Source of the DNA: Pseudomonas sp.
GTDB taxonomy: Bacteria; Pseudomonadota; Gammaproteobacteria; Pseudomonadales; Pseudomonadaceae
Length of the DNA stretch: 64,000 bases
Direction: 5' to 3'
Assembly: GCF_030683065.1 (NCBI RefSeq)
Contig: NZ_JAUXMX010000046.1
Location: 62,001-126,000, forward strand
This document shows positions 11,323 through 19,727 of the stretch, one piece after another; positions within the stretch are counted from its first letter, which is position 1; every line of letters starts with the position of its first letter. Under the pieces are notes generated by a model that saw only the letters and a program-made list of their open reading frames with translations, was not told where the DNA came from and ran no database searches. Position numbers and translations under genes: made by a program.

Positions 11323-12114
11323 TCACTGCTCCAGGGTCAGCAGGTTGACCGAGAAGAACTTGTCGTTGATGGCTTGGTAGGTGCCGTCGGCGATGATCGA
11401 GGCCAGGGCCTGGTTAAGTCGCTGACGCAGCGCTTCGTCCTCCTTGCGCAGCGCCATGCCGACACCCTCGCCGACATATTTCGGGTCGCTGATTGGCGCG
11501 CCTGCCATACGGCAGCAGCTGCCATCGGCGGATTTCAGGGTCCAGTCGAGCATCGGGATCATGTCGCCGACCTGGGCGTCCAGACGTCCGGAGACCAGAT
11601 CCAGGTTCACCGCATCCTGGGTCGGATACAGGCGAACGTCGGAGTCAGGGAACATGGCCATCAGGTAATCGGCCTGGGTGGTCGCACCCTGGGCACCGAT
11701 GGTCTTGCCGGCCAGGGCGGCGGGGCTGAAGTCGGTAAGGTCGGAATCCTTGGCCACCACGAATGTCATCGCCGATTTCTGGTAGGGGTCGCTGAAGGCG
11801 ACCTTCTGCCGACGCTCCTCGGTGATAAACATCGAGGCGATCACCACGTCGTACTTGCGCCCCAGCAGCGCGGGGATGATGCCGTCCCAGTCCTGAGCCA
11901 CCAGGCTGCACTTGGCCTGCATACGCTCACACAAGGCTTTGCCGATCTCGATATCGAAGCCGGCCAACTGGCCGTCGGCGGTGTAGTAGTTGAACGGTGG
12001 ATAGGCACCTTCGGTGGCCAGACGCAGGGTTGGGCCTTCGGCGGCCTGGGCGGCAGCGAACGGCAGGGCACCGAGGCCGGCACAGAGCAACAGGGAGCGG
12101 AGAGTCTTATTCAT
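11323..12114 (-). CDS. Amino-acid ABC transporter periplasmic binding protein (HisJ/ArtJ type)
   Basis: This 263-residue protein has a signal peptide of about 22 residues (MNKTLRSLLLCAGLGALPFA, then AQAAEG). The solute-binding family-3 domain contains ATEGAYPPFNYYTADGQLAG and GFDIEIGKALCERMQAKC. The Trp-Asp pair in VAQDWDGIIPALLGRKYD and later GVGMALRKEDE are typical of the lysine/arginine/ornithine-histidine group. That fits a basic-amino-acid substrate for the neighbouring decarboxylase, but specificity is an inference. GAGGAAAACAAG precedes the ATG at 12114. First gene of the six-gene cluster. Confidence 0.93.
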   Translation of the reverse strand: MNKTLRSLLLCAGLGALPFAAAQAAEGPTLRLATEGAYPPFNYYTADGQLAGFDIEIGKALCERMQAKCSLVAQDWDGIIPALLGRKYDVVIASMFITEERRQKVAFSDPYQKSAMTFVVAKDSDLTDFSPAALAGKTIGAQGATTQADYLMAMFPDSDVRLYPTQDAVNLDLVSGRLDAQVGDMIPMLDWTLKSADGSCCRMAGAPISDPKYVGEGVGMALRKEDEALRQRLNQALASIIADGTYQAINDKFFSVNLLTLEQ

Positions 12115-12262
12115 CTTGTTTTCCTCTGGAATCAGGGTTCGCTGTGAAGCCGGCCGTAACCCGCAAGCCCACGTCACATCGCACTGGATGACCAATCGAT
12201 CACCGCCGCGAAACAAGAATCCGCCCGCACCTCGCATTTATCAAATGTATATTTATTATGTT

Positions 12263-12285
12263 ATGCATAATCCTGAGCTATGCAT
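12263..12285. promoter_or_regulatory. Perfect dyad ATGCATA-N9-TATGCAT, candidate LysR operator
   Basis: A perfect 7-bp inverted repeat with a 9-bp spacer lies in an AT-rich patch about 150 bp upstream of the binding-protein gene. It contains the T-N11-A core geometry of LysR-type sites. The only regulator in the cluster is the LysR protein at 6385-7335. The surrounding AT-rich sequence is the most promoter-like part of this gap, though no clear -35/-10 pair was assigned. Confidence 0.5.
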
Positions 12286-12780
12286 TTATCTCCAGAAGCC
12301 TTGCTCTCGTAGGCCTTCACTCAAGGCGGCACCAAGCTGTCTAACCGTACTTGATGCGGATGACGCGGACCTCGCAGGCCCATGGCAATGCAGCCATTAC
12401 CCTGGAGCTTTGCCCGCAGACCACCTACGGCGTCGCAGATGCCTCCTCCCTCGCAGGAAACATCGACGCTCTGCAGCGCTTCAGCGAGACCCGCAACCTG
12501 AAGCGGATGATCGAGCTAGCGCCAGGTTTGGCAGGAGGGACAGAGCTAAAAGCGCCGCAAGGGTGCCTGTGCCTGCCGCTGCGGTCAGCCGTTCTGCGCT
12601 CACGCCCCCGCATGGAGCAGGCAATGGTGCAACTGCTTCTATAGCGCATGAAATGATCGAAAACTCACAGCCTCTAAAACCAGCAAGGACGCGCCGACCG
12701 CACCTGACAGCCATGGCACTACGCCGCACCGGCTTCTTGCTTTACACTGGCAACCGTTCACTCCTTAACCAATTGACGAG
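12286..12780. other. Intergenic region without a recognisable gene
   Basis: Between the operator dyad and rhlB several short open frames exist on both strands, none with a convincing ribosome binding site, domain or codon pattern. It probably contains the rhlB promoter and possibly a decayed gene. No repeat of the families found elsewhere in the window was seen here. Confidence 0.5.
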
Positions 12781-14247
12781 ATGACCGTGCTCAAAGCACT
12801 CAAGAAAATGTTCGGCAAAGCCGAGGGCGAGCAGCCCAGCCCAACTAGCACGTCTGCTTCGCCAACCACGCCCCATAGCGGCGACACCCACCACCAGCAA
12901 TCCAGCCGCCCGGCCAAGCCCCAGACTGCGGCCAGCGATACCGACAGCGAATCTGCGGTGGCGGTCAACCCAGAAAAATCAACCGTCAAGACCGACAAAC
13001 CCCGGCGCCAGCGTGCAGCCAAACCGGTCGACACCTGGAAGCTGGAAGACTTCGCGGTCGAGCCGGCCGAAGGCAAGACCCGCTTCCATGATTTCAAGCT
13101 CTCTCCCGAGCTGATGCATGCGGTTCACGACCTGGGCTTCCCCTACTGCACGCCGATCCAGGCACAGGTGCTGGGTTTCACCCTCAAGGGCCAAGACGCC
13201 ATTGGCCGTGCTCAGACCGGTACTGGCAAAACCGCCGCCTTTCTGGTCTCGATCATCACCCAGCTCCAGCAGACCCCGCCGCCGAAAGAGCGCTACATGG
13301 GCGAGCCGCGCGCGCTGATCATCGCGCCAACCCGCGAACTGGTGGTGCAGATCGCCAAGGACGCCGCGGACCTGACCAAATACACCGGGCTCAACGTGAT
13401 GAGCTTCGTCGGCGGCATGGACTTCGACAAACAGCTCAAACTGCTTGAGTCGCGCTATTGCGACATCCTGGTAGCGACTCCGGGCCGCCTGCTCGACTTC
13501 AACCAGCGCGGCGAAGTGCACCTGGACATGGTCGAGGTGATGGTGCTCGACGAAGCCGACCGCATGCTCGACATGGGCTTTATCCCCCAGGTACGGCAGA
13601 TCATCCGCCAGACCCCACCGAAGAACGAGCGTCAGACCCTGCTGTTCTCCGCCACCTTCACCGAAGACGTGATGAACCTGGCCAAGCAGTGGACCACCGA
13701 TCCGGCCATCGTCGAGATCGAGTCGGACAACGTCGCCAGCGACACCGTCGAGCAGCACGTCTACATGGTCGCCTCCAGCGACAAGTACAAGCTGCTGTAT
13801 AACCTGATCGCGCAGAACGACTGGGTTCGGGTGATGGTCTTCGCCAACCGCAAGGACGAAGTGCGGCGCATCGAAGAACGCCTGACCCGCGACGGTATCA
13901 GCGCCGTGCAGATGTCCGGCGACGTGCCGCAGCACAAGCGCATCCGCGCCTTGGAAGGCTTCCGCGAAGGCAAGATCCGGGTGATGGTCGCCACCGACGT
14001 AGCGGGCCGTGGGATTCACGTCGACGCCATCAGTCACGTGATCAACTACACCCTGCCGGACCTGCCGGACGACTATGTGCACCGCATCGGGCGTACCGGC
14101 CGTGCCGGCGCCAGTGGCACCTCGATCAGCTTCGCCAGTGAAAACGACGCCTACGCCCTGCCACCGATTGAACAACTGCTGGGGCGCAAGATCGACTGCG
14201 AGATGCCACCGGAAGTGCTGCTCAAACCGGTGCCGCACAAGCACTAA
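12781..14247 (+). CDS. rhlB: DEAD-box ATP-dependent RNA helicase RhlB
   Basis: This 488-residue helicase assists mRNA turnover. Residues 1-90 form a low-complexity, charged extension rich in Ser/Thr/Pro/Lys. The Q-motif is at [12 protein letters not shown], motif I is [11 protein letters not shown], motif II is [13 protein letters not shown], motif III is FSATF and motif VI is [13 protein letters not shown]. The C-terminus is short, unlike RhlE, whose C-terminal tail is long and basic. A strong terminator follows at 14268-14296. The start [13 protein letters not shown] matches pseudomonad RhlB proteins. Confidence 0.93.
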   Translation: MTVLKALKKMFGKAEGEQPSPTSTSASPTTPHSGDTHHQQSSRPAKPQTAASDTDSESAVAVNPEKSTVKTDKPRRQRAAKPVDTWKLEDFAVEPAEGKTRFHDFKLSPELMHAVHDLGFPYCTPIQAQVLGFTLKGQDAIGRAQTGTGKTAAFLVSIITQLQQTPPPKERYMGEPRALIIAPTRELVVQIAKDAADLTKYTGLNVMSFVGGMDFDKQLKLLESRYCDILVATPGRLLDFNQRGEVHLDMVEVMVLDEADRMLDMGFIPQVRQIIRQTPPKNERQTLLFSATFTEDVMNLAKQWTTDPAIVEIESDNVASDTVEQHVYMVASSDKYKLLYNLIAQNDWVRVMVFANRKDEVRRIEERLTRDGISAVQMSGDVPQHKRIRALEGFREGKIRVMVATDVAGRGIHVDAISHVINYTLPDLPDDYVHRIGRTGRAGASGTSISFASENDAYALPPIEQLLGRKIDCEMPPEVLLKPVPHKH

Positions 14248-14267
14248 GCGCGACGCTACAAGAAACA

Positions 14268-14296
14268 GGCGAAGCCCAGCGGCTTCGCCTTTTTTA
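14268..14296 (+). terminator. Rho-independent terminator of rhlB
   Basis: The arms GGCGAAGCC and GGCTTCGCC enclose CAGC and are followed by seven T residues. It lies 21 bp after the rhlB stop. Confidence 0.93.
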
Positions 14297-14361
14297 TTGG
14301 CTGTGTAGCAATAGCGTGTTGCGTTCAGTTATCGCCACAGCATTTGAGGTGGTCCGGGCCT

Positions 14362-14437
14362 GTAGGGTGCACCGTGCGCACCCGTGTTCGTTGCCTGCGT
14401 TGGTGCGCACGGCCTGGGCGGCCCCGCGTCACCCTAC
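14362..14437. repeat. GTAGGGTGCGCC-family inverted repeat with an interrupted right arm
   Basis: The left arm at 14362-14382 matches the copies near 7.4 and 9.0 kb with one change. The right arm begins GGTGCGCACGGC at 14402 but is split by a 17-bp GC-rich insertion before ACCCTAC (14431-14437). The rest of the rhlB-FAN1 gap (14297-14679) shows no gene. Confidence 0.75.
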
Positions 14438-14679
14438 CCGTTGCCAGCTATGCGAAAAGGGCTTAGGCCTGAATCTCCCATGCAACACGCTATTGGGACA
14501 GCGCCTTTTTATAGGCTGTCTGCTGCAGCAATGAGAGGGGTCGGCGGCGATCCATTCCAGCCCTTCAATGCTGCATATTCAACGGCGCCGGGCTAAAGCA
14601 AATCACCGCCTAGCATCTGCTCGTTGCAAAGCACGCGCTGCGCTGATATCTGTATATGCAAACAGTATTCGGTTTCCCC

Positions 14680-16317
14680 ATGCAGCCTCAGCTCGACCCC
14701 AGCCTGTATTACCTGTCCAACTTCCATAAAGCCCTGGCCTGGCTCCGGGAGCGTCATCACGACCTGTTGCTGGCCGAGGAGCAGGCATTCCTGCAGCACT
14801 TCGGTGAACTGGCGCTGCCCAGCCAGGCACTGCTGGTGCGGATGATCATGCGCAAGGGCAGACATTTTCGCGCCAGCAAGCTGGCCTACGCGGAGATCGG
14901 CTGCCCGCAGCACGCCGCCCAGGCGCTGCTGGACGCCGGCTGGATCCGGCATGACGCCGACCTGGCACTAGCGGAGCTGTTCGAGCTGTTGCGCAAGGAG
15001 GAGCTGCTCGACACCTTCGACGCGCGCGCGCACAAAACCTTGAAGAAACCCGAACTGCTCGCTCAGTTGGCCGCTGAGCACAACGAAGCCCGCAGCTTCG
15101 CCGCTTGGTGCCCACGGCTGGACGAGCATATTTATAGCGTGGCCATCGATCCGCTTTGCGAGCGCCTGCGCCTGATGTTTTTCGGCAACCTGCAGCAGGA
15201 CTGGTCGGAATTTGTCCTCGCCGATCTCGGCATCTTCCGTTACGAACCGGTCGCCCTGAGTGCAGACTCCAGGGTATTTCGCCAGCGCGAAGAAGTGGAC
15301 TGCTACCTGGCGCTGCAGCGCTGCCGCGAACGTGGCGAGGCTGGCGAGCCGGTCGCCGAGGTGCTGCAACAGATCGCCGCGCTGGACTGCAGCACCGCCT
15401 TTCTCAGCATGCGCCGGGCCAAGCTGCTGTTTCGCCTGGGCCAGCACATGGAGCGCGCCGGCGAACTGGAACACGCCCTGACCTGCTATGCCGAGTGCCA
15501 ATTTGCCGGTGCCCGCCTGCGCCGTATCCGCATGCTGGAGCGCCTGGGTCGTAGCGCCGAAGCCCACTCACTGGCCAGCCAAGCCGCCGCTGCAGTGGAA
15601 AACGAGGCCGAGGCGCAAGGCTTGGAACGCATGCTGCCGCGCCTCAGCCGTCAGCTCGGCCTGACACCACCGCCCAAGCCGAAGCCGCCCGCGCCGGCCC
15701 GTCTCGATCTGTGCCTGCCACGGCCTGTCGCACAGAGCGTCGAATACGCGGTCAAGCTGCACCTGAGCGAACCGGATGCACCTGTGCACTATGTCGAAAA
15801 CAGCCTGATCTGCAGCCTGTTCGGCCTGCTCTGCTGGCCGGCTATTTTTGCCCCACTGCCAGGCGCCTTCTTCCACCCGTTTCAGAGCCGCCCGCTGGAC
15901 CTGCTCAGTGCCGATTTCCGGGCGCGCCGCGCCGAGCTGTTCAGCGCCTGCCTGGCGCAGCTTGATTCAGACGCCTACAAAGAGGTGATCCGCCAGACCT
16001 ATAGCGACAAGTACGGCATCCAGTCGCCCTTCGTGTTCTGGGCCGCGCTCGACCGAGAGCTGCTGGACCAGGCGCTCGACTGCCTGCCGGTAGCGCACCT
16101 GCAGGCCTGGTTCCTGCGCCTGCTGGACGATATCAAGGCCAACCGCGCCGGCATGCCCGACCTGATCCAGTTCTGGCCGGCGCAGCAGCGCTACCGAATG
16201 ATCGAGGTCAAAGGCCCCGGCGACCGCCTGCAGGACAACCAGCGCCGCTGGCTGGCGTTCTGCGCCGAGCACGGCATGCCGGTGGACGTCTGCTACGTGC
16301 AATGGGCCGACGCATGA
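14680..16317 (+). CDS. VRR-NUC domain structure-specific nuclease, FAN1-like
   Basis: This 545-residue protein resembles bacterial FAN1 (KIAA1018-type) nucleases that cut flap and cross-link intermediates. The N-terminal SAP-like DNA-binding region (QALLVRMIMRKGRHFRASKL) is followed by a helical TPR-like middle (about 230-320) and a C-terminal VRR-NUC domain. Catalytic residues are visible in GMPDLIQFWP...MIEVKGPGDRLQDNQ (PD-(D/E)XK type). The ATG at 14680 was preferred because the protein then starts close to the conserved 'LDPSLYYLSNF'; an ATG at 14656 is in frame. Its stop overlaps the helicase gene by 4 bases, indicating a two-gene interstrand-cross-link or replication-repair operon. Confidence 0.88.
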   Translation: MQPQLDPSLYYLSNFHKALAWLRERHHDLLLAEEQAFLQHFGELALPSQALLVRMIMRKGRHFRASKLAYAEIGCPQHAAQALLDAGWIRHDADLALAELFELLRKEELLDTFDARAHKTLKKPELLAQLAAEHNEARSFAAWCPRLDEHIYSVAIDPLCERLRLMFFGNLQQDWSEFVLADLGIFRYEPVALSADSRVFRQREEVDCYLALQRCRERGEAGEPVAEVLQQIAALDCSTAFLSMRRAKLLFRLGQHMERAGELEHALTCYAECQFAGARLRRIRMLERLGRSAEAHSLASQAAAAVENEAEAQGLERMLPRLSRQLGLTPPPKPKPPAPARLDLCLPRPVAQSVEYAVKLHLSEPDAPVHYVENSLICSLFGLLCWPAIFAPLPGAFFHPFQSRPLDLLSADFRARRAELFSACLAQLDSDAYKEVIRQTYSDKYGIQSPFVFWAALDRELLDQALDCLPVAHLQAWFLRLLDDIKANRAGMPDLIQFWPAQQRYRMIEVKGPGDRLQDNQRRWLAFCAEHGMPVDVCYVQWADA

Positions 16318-18626
16318 GCCAACAGCTCATCAAATACCAGGTCGCGGTGCGCGCGTTGTGCGAGTTCACGGCCAAGGTCGGCGACCTGGATCTGCGTTTT
16401 ACCCCCTCGCCCACCGCCCAGGAAGGCATGACCGGCCACGCCATCGTGGTCGCCCGACGCGGCCCTGGTTACCAGGCAGAGCTGCCGCTCGCCGGCGACT
16501 ACCAAGGCCTGCAGGTGCGCGGCCGCGCCGATGGCTATGACCCGCACGACAACCGTCTGGAAGAAATCAAGACCCACCGCGGCGACATCGCGCGTATCCC
16601 GGAAAACCACCGGTTGCTGCATTGGGCCCAGGCCAAGGTCTATGGCTGGCTGCTATGCCAGCAACAAGGTCTGGCCGAAATCGACTTGGCGGTGGTCTAT
16701 TTCAACGTCCTCAGCCAGCACGAAACCGCTTTCCATCAGCGCTGCAGTGCCGATGAGCTGCGTGGGTTCTTCGAGCTGCAGTGCAGCCTTTTCATCGCCT
16801 GGGCCGAACACGAGCGCGCGCATCGCCTGTTGCGCAATCAGGCACTGCAGCGCCTGCGTTTTCCCCATCAGCAGTTTCGCAGCGGCCAGCGCCAGCTGGC
16901 CGAGTCGGTGTACCGCGCCGCCCGCGACGGCCACAGCCTGATGGCCCAGGCCACCACCGGCATCGGCAAGACCCTCGGCACCCTGTTTCCGCAGCTAAAG
17001 GCCTTCCCCGAGCAGGAACTGGATCGCCTGTTCTTCCTCACCGCCAAGACTCCCGGCCGGCGCCTGGCGCTGGACGCCCTGGCCACCCTGCGCAGTCAGG
17101 AAGTCGCGATGCCGCTGCGGGTGCTCGAACACGTCGCCCGCGACAAGGCCTGCGAACACCCGGACAAAGCCTGTCATGGCGACTCCTGCCCGCTGGCCAA
17201 GGGCTTCTACGACCGCCTGCCGGCCGCACGCCAGGCCGCGCTGGAACGCCAGTGGCTGAACCAGAGCAGCGTGCGCGAAACCGCGCTGGCGCATCGAATC
17301 TGCCCCTACTACCTGAGCCAGGAACTGTGCCGCTGGAGCGATGTGGTGGTCTGCGACTACAACTACTACTTCGACATGGGTGGCTTGCTGCACGGCCTGA
17401 CCCAGCTCAACGAGTGGCGCGTGACCCTGCTGGTGGACGAGGCGCACAACCTGATCGAACGCGGCCGCGGCATGTACACCGCCGAACTCGAGCAGACCCG
17501 TTTCGAGGCCCTCAGGCGCAACGCCCCGCCAGTGATGAAAGGCCCACTGGAGCGGGTCAACCGCCACTGGCAACAGTTACAGCGCGACCAGGAAGCACCC
17601 TACCAGGTCTACCCCGCTGCTCCGGACCTGTTCATCATGGCCCTGCAAAAGGCTGTCAGCACCCTCACCGACCACCTTACCGAACAGCCGGCGGACAATG
17701 CCGCCGAGCTGCTGCACTTCTACCTGGATGCCATGCTGTTCTGTCGCCTCGCCGAGGCCTTCGACAGCCACTCGCTATTCGACATCAGCCGCACCGACAG
17801 CCCCGGCGGGCCTGCCACATCGACCCTGTGCATTCGCAATATAGTGCCGGCGCCCTTCCTCGCCCCGCGCTTCGCCGCCGCCCACAGCTGCACCCTATTC
17901 TCCGCGACGCTGAGCCCTGCGCACTACTACGCCGACCTGCTCGGCCTGCCGGAGCAGACGCCCTGGATCGATGTCGAGTCGCCGTTCAGCGCCGCGCAAT
18001 TGCAGGTGCAGGCGGTCAGCAACCTGTCCACCCGCTTCGCCCACCGCGAGTACTCGCTGGCGCCGATCGCCGCGCTGATGGCGCGCCAGTTCGCCGCACG
18101 GCCGGGTAACTACCTGGCTTTCTTCAGCAGCTACGCCTACCTGCGCCTGGTGCTGGATGAGTTCAGCGCCGCCCACCCGCAGATCCCGACCTGGGAACAA
18201 TCCAGGCAGATGGACGAAGGCCAGCGCCAGGCCTTTCTCGACCGCTTCAGCAGCACCAGCCAGGGCATCGGCTTTGCCGTGCTTGGCGGCGCATTCGGCG
18301 AAGGCATCGACCTGCCCGGCGAGCGCCTGATCGGTGCCTTCATCGCCACCCTCGGCCTGCCGCAGATCAACCCGGTCAACGAAGAGATCAAACAGCGCAT
18401 GCAGGGCATGTTCGGCAACCACCTCGGCTACGACTACACCTACCTCTACCCCGGCCTGCAGAAAGTCGTGCAGGCCGCCGGCCGGGTGATCCGCACCCAG
18501 GACGACCAGGGCGTGGTCTACCTGATCGACGACCGTTTCAACCAGCCCGCCATCCGCCGCCTGCTACCGACCTGGTGGCAGGTTGATCGCTGCCGCCTGC
18601 CGCTGCTGAGCGAGCCGAGCCTCTAG
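16314..18626 (+). CDS. Fe-S superfamily-2 DNA helicase (XPD/DinG type) with nuclease-like N-terminal domain
   Basis: This 770-residue protein begins with a RecB-like segment carrying GRADG at about residue 70 and EEIKT about 14 residues later, spaced like a PD-(D/E)XK nuclease. The helicase follows with Walker A (QATTGIGKTLGTLFPQ) and DEAH (LLVDEAHNLIERG). Between them the cysteines of CEHPDKACHGDSC, RICPYY and ELCRW fit the 4Fe-4S cluster of XPD/DinG helicases. The C-terminal motifs include GAFGEGIDLPGERLIGAFI and QAAGRVIRTQDDQG. The ATG at 16314 overlaps the FAN1 stop, so the two products are probably made together for unwinding and incision. Confidence 0.9.
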   Translation: MSQQLIKYQVAVRALCEFTAKVGDLDLRFTPSPTAQEGMTGHAIVVARRGPGYQAELPLAGDYQGLQVRGRADGYDPHDNRLEEIKTHRGDIARIPENHRLLHWAQAKVYGWLLCQQQGLAEIDLAVVYFNVLSQHETAFHQRCSADELRGFFELQCSLFIAWAEHERAHRLLRNQALQRLRFPHQQFRSGQRQLAESVYRAARDGHSLMAQATTGIGKTLGTLFPQLKAFPEQELDRLFFLTAKTPGRRLALDALATLRSQEVAMPLRVLEHVARDKACEHPDKACHGDSCPLAKGFYDRLPAARQAALERQWLNQSSVRETALAHRICPYYLSQELCRWSDVVVCDYNYYFDMGGLLHGLTQLNEWRVTLLVDEAHNLIERGRGMYTAELEQTRFEALRRNAPPVMKGPLERVNRHWQQLQRDQEAPYQVYPAAPDLFIMALQKAVSTLTDHLTEQPADNAAELLHFYLDAMLFCRLAEAFDSHSLFDISRTDSPGGPATSTLCIRNIVPAPFLAPRFAAAHSCTLFSATLSPAHYYADLLGLPEQTPWIDVESPFSAAQLQVQAVSNLSTRFAHREYSLAPIAALMARQFAARPGNYLAFFSSYAYLRLVLDEFSAAHPQIPTWEQSRQMDEGQRQAFLDRFSSTSQGIGFAVLGGAFGEGIDLPGERLIGAFIATLGLPQINPVNEEIKQRMQGMFGNHLGYDYTYLYPGLQKVVQAAGRVIRTQDDQGVVYLIDDRFNQPAIRRLLPTWWQVDRCRLPLLSEPSL

Positions 18627-18660
18627 CCGGCTGCCCAAGAAGATGAGTGTTGTAGTTCTG

Positions 18661-18727
18661 GGTGGGTTAGCGGCGCCAACCTCCGAACGATCAGGCACCG
18701 CCATCGTGGCGCGCTGCGTAACCCACC
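18661..18727. repeat. Inverted repeat with GGTGGGTTA/TAACCCACC ends
   Basis: The 9-bp perfect terminal arms are at 18661-18669 and 18719-18727, enclosing about 49 bp. It sits between the convergent helicase and HIT genes. This is a fourth short-palindrome family in the window and may act as a transcription barrier. Confidence 0.6.
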
Positions 18728-18753
18728 AGGCGATGCCCATGCGTTGCGCCGGC

Positions 18754-19191
18754 TCAGCCGCGAAGGCGCTGCACCAGCCGCGCCTGCAGCTGCTCCAGCT
18801 CAGTCGGGTCGGCCTTGCTGGTGGCATGAACGCCCATACCCTGGCCGGCGAAGCGCGGGATGATGTGCATATGAATATGGAACACCGTTTGCCCGGCTGG
18901 GGCGCCGTTAAACTGCGCCACCTGCACGCCTTCCGGCTGCAACTCGTCTACCAGCACCTGGGCCAGGTGCTGGGCTACCCGTATTAGCTTGCACAGGTTA
19001 TCCGCATCGATATCGAGGATATTGCGCGCCGCCGCACGCTTGGGGATCACCAGGGTATGACCGAAGGACTGCGGGAACAGGTCGAGGAAGGCGAGCACGT
19101 CGTCGTCCTCATACAGCTTGTAGCAGGGGGCCTCGCCACGAATGATCTGGGCAAAGATGTTTTGCGGATCGTAATTGCCATGCAGGCTCAT
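18754..19191 (-). CDS. HIT-family protein (histidine-triad nucleotide hydrolase/binding protein)
   Basis: This 145-residue protein has the catalytic triad FHIHMHIIPRF at about residue 100 and the N-terminal IFAQIIRGEAPCYKLYEDDD typical of the Hint branch, which hydrolyses AMP-linked substrates. The start at 19191 is preceded by GGAGAACCCCG; the frame extends upstream without support. The gene stands alone, facing the repair operon. Confidence 0.92.
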   Translation of the reverse strand: MSLHGNYDPQNIFAQIIRGEAPCYKLYEDDDVLAFLDLFPQSFGHTLVIPKRAAARNILDIDADNLCKLIRVAQHLAQVLVDELQPEGVQVAQFNGAPAGQTVFHIHMHIIPRFAGQGMGVHATSKADPTELEQLQARLVQRLRG

Positions 19192-19328
19192 CGGGGTTCT
19201 CCATTGCGCTGGGTTAAAGCACGCACCATACCGGTTTGCCCCCGGCGCAGGGAACCATGCACATGCTGCATCAGCCAGGTTGATGCCCACTACTACACCT
19301 ATCGATTTCCTCGAAGGAACCGATAGGG

Positions 19329-19562
19329 GTCTTATTACCCCCGAGCAAGGCCCAGCGCCTGGAGGCTCGCCAGTGGATCATGGGCGACAGCTACAGCATC
19401 GCCGACATCGCCACCTTCCCCTGGGTGCGCAACCTGATCGGCTTCTATGCAGCTGGCGAACTGGTGCAGATCGAGCGCTTCGCCAACGTCACCCGCGCAC
19501 TGGACGCCTTCCTCTCGCGCCCGGCGGTGATCCGCGGGCTGGCCATCCCTACCCGCGACTGA
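19329..19562 (+). pseudogene. Truncated glutathione S-transferase remnant (C-terminal fragment)
   Basis: The conceptual frame gives PPSKAQRLEARQWIMG, then DSYSIADIATFPWVRNLIGF and ends in LSRPAVIRGLAIPTRD. The GST C-terminal helix motif YSIADIATFPW is clear. Full-length relatives are about 210 residues with an N-terminal thioredoxin fold, which is absent here, and the segment normally separating the LEARQW helix from the ADIATFPW helix is missing. So this is a deleted remnant and not a gene. The MITE-like repeat at 19562 begins at its stop codon. Confidence 0.7.
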
Positions 19563-19653
19563 GAGGTTGTGAAAAAACTCCCGCCTACTGCGACCGCCTC
19601 AAAACGCCCGCTGCTGGCGTTGCGCTACGGCGCTCGATATTTTCACAACCTCT
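19562..19653. mobile_element. 92-bp MITE-like element with 14-bp perfect terminal inverted repeats
   Basis: The ends AGAGGTTGTGAAAA (19562-19575) and TTTTCACAACCTCT (19640-19653) are perfect inverted copies. The centre is GC-rich and non-coding. It starts on the last base of the GST-remnant stop codon. No target-site duplication was visible, so it could also be a strong bidirectional terminator. Confidence 0.6.
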
Positions 19654-19727
19654 GAGACCCGGGGTGCGCAGGCGACCGGCTACAGGTATCGTCTGCGCAC
19701 CGCTGTTATCCAGGATCTGTCTGCCCC

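Noticed and set aside
12351..12644. 97-codon plus-strand ORF before rhlB
   Set aside because: No ribosome binding site, no domain, and competing minus-strand frames of similar size; treated as non-coding.
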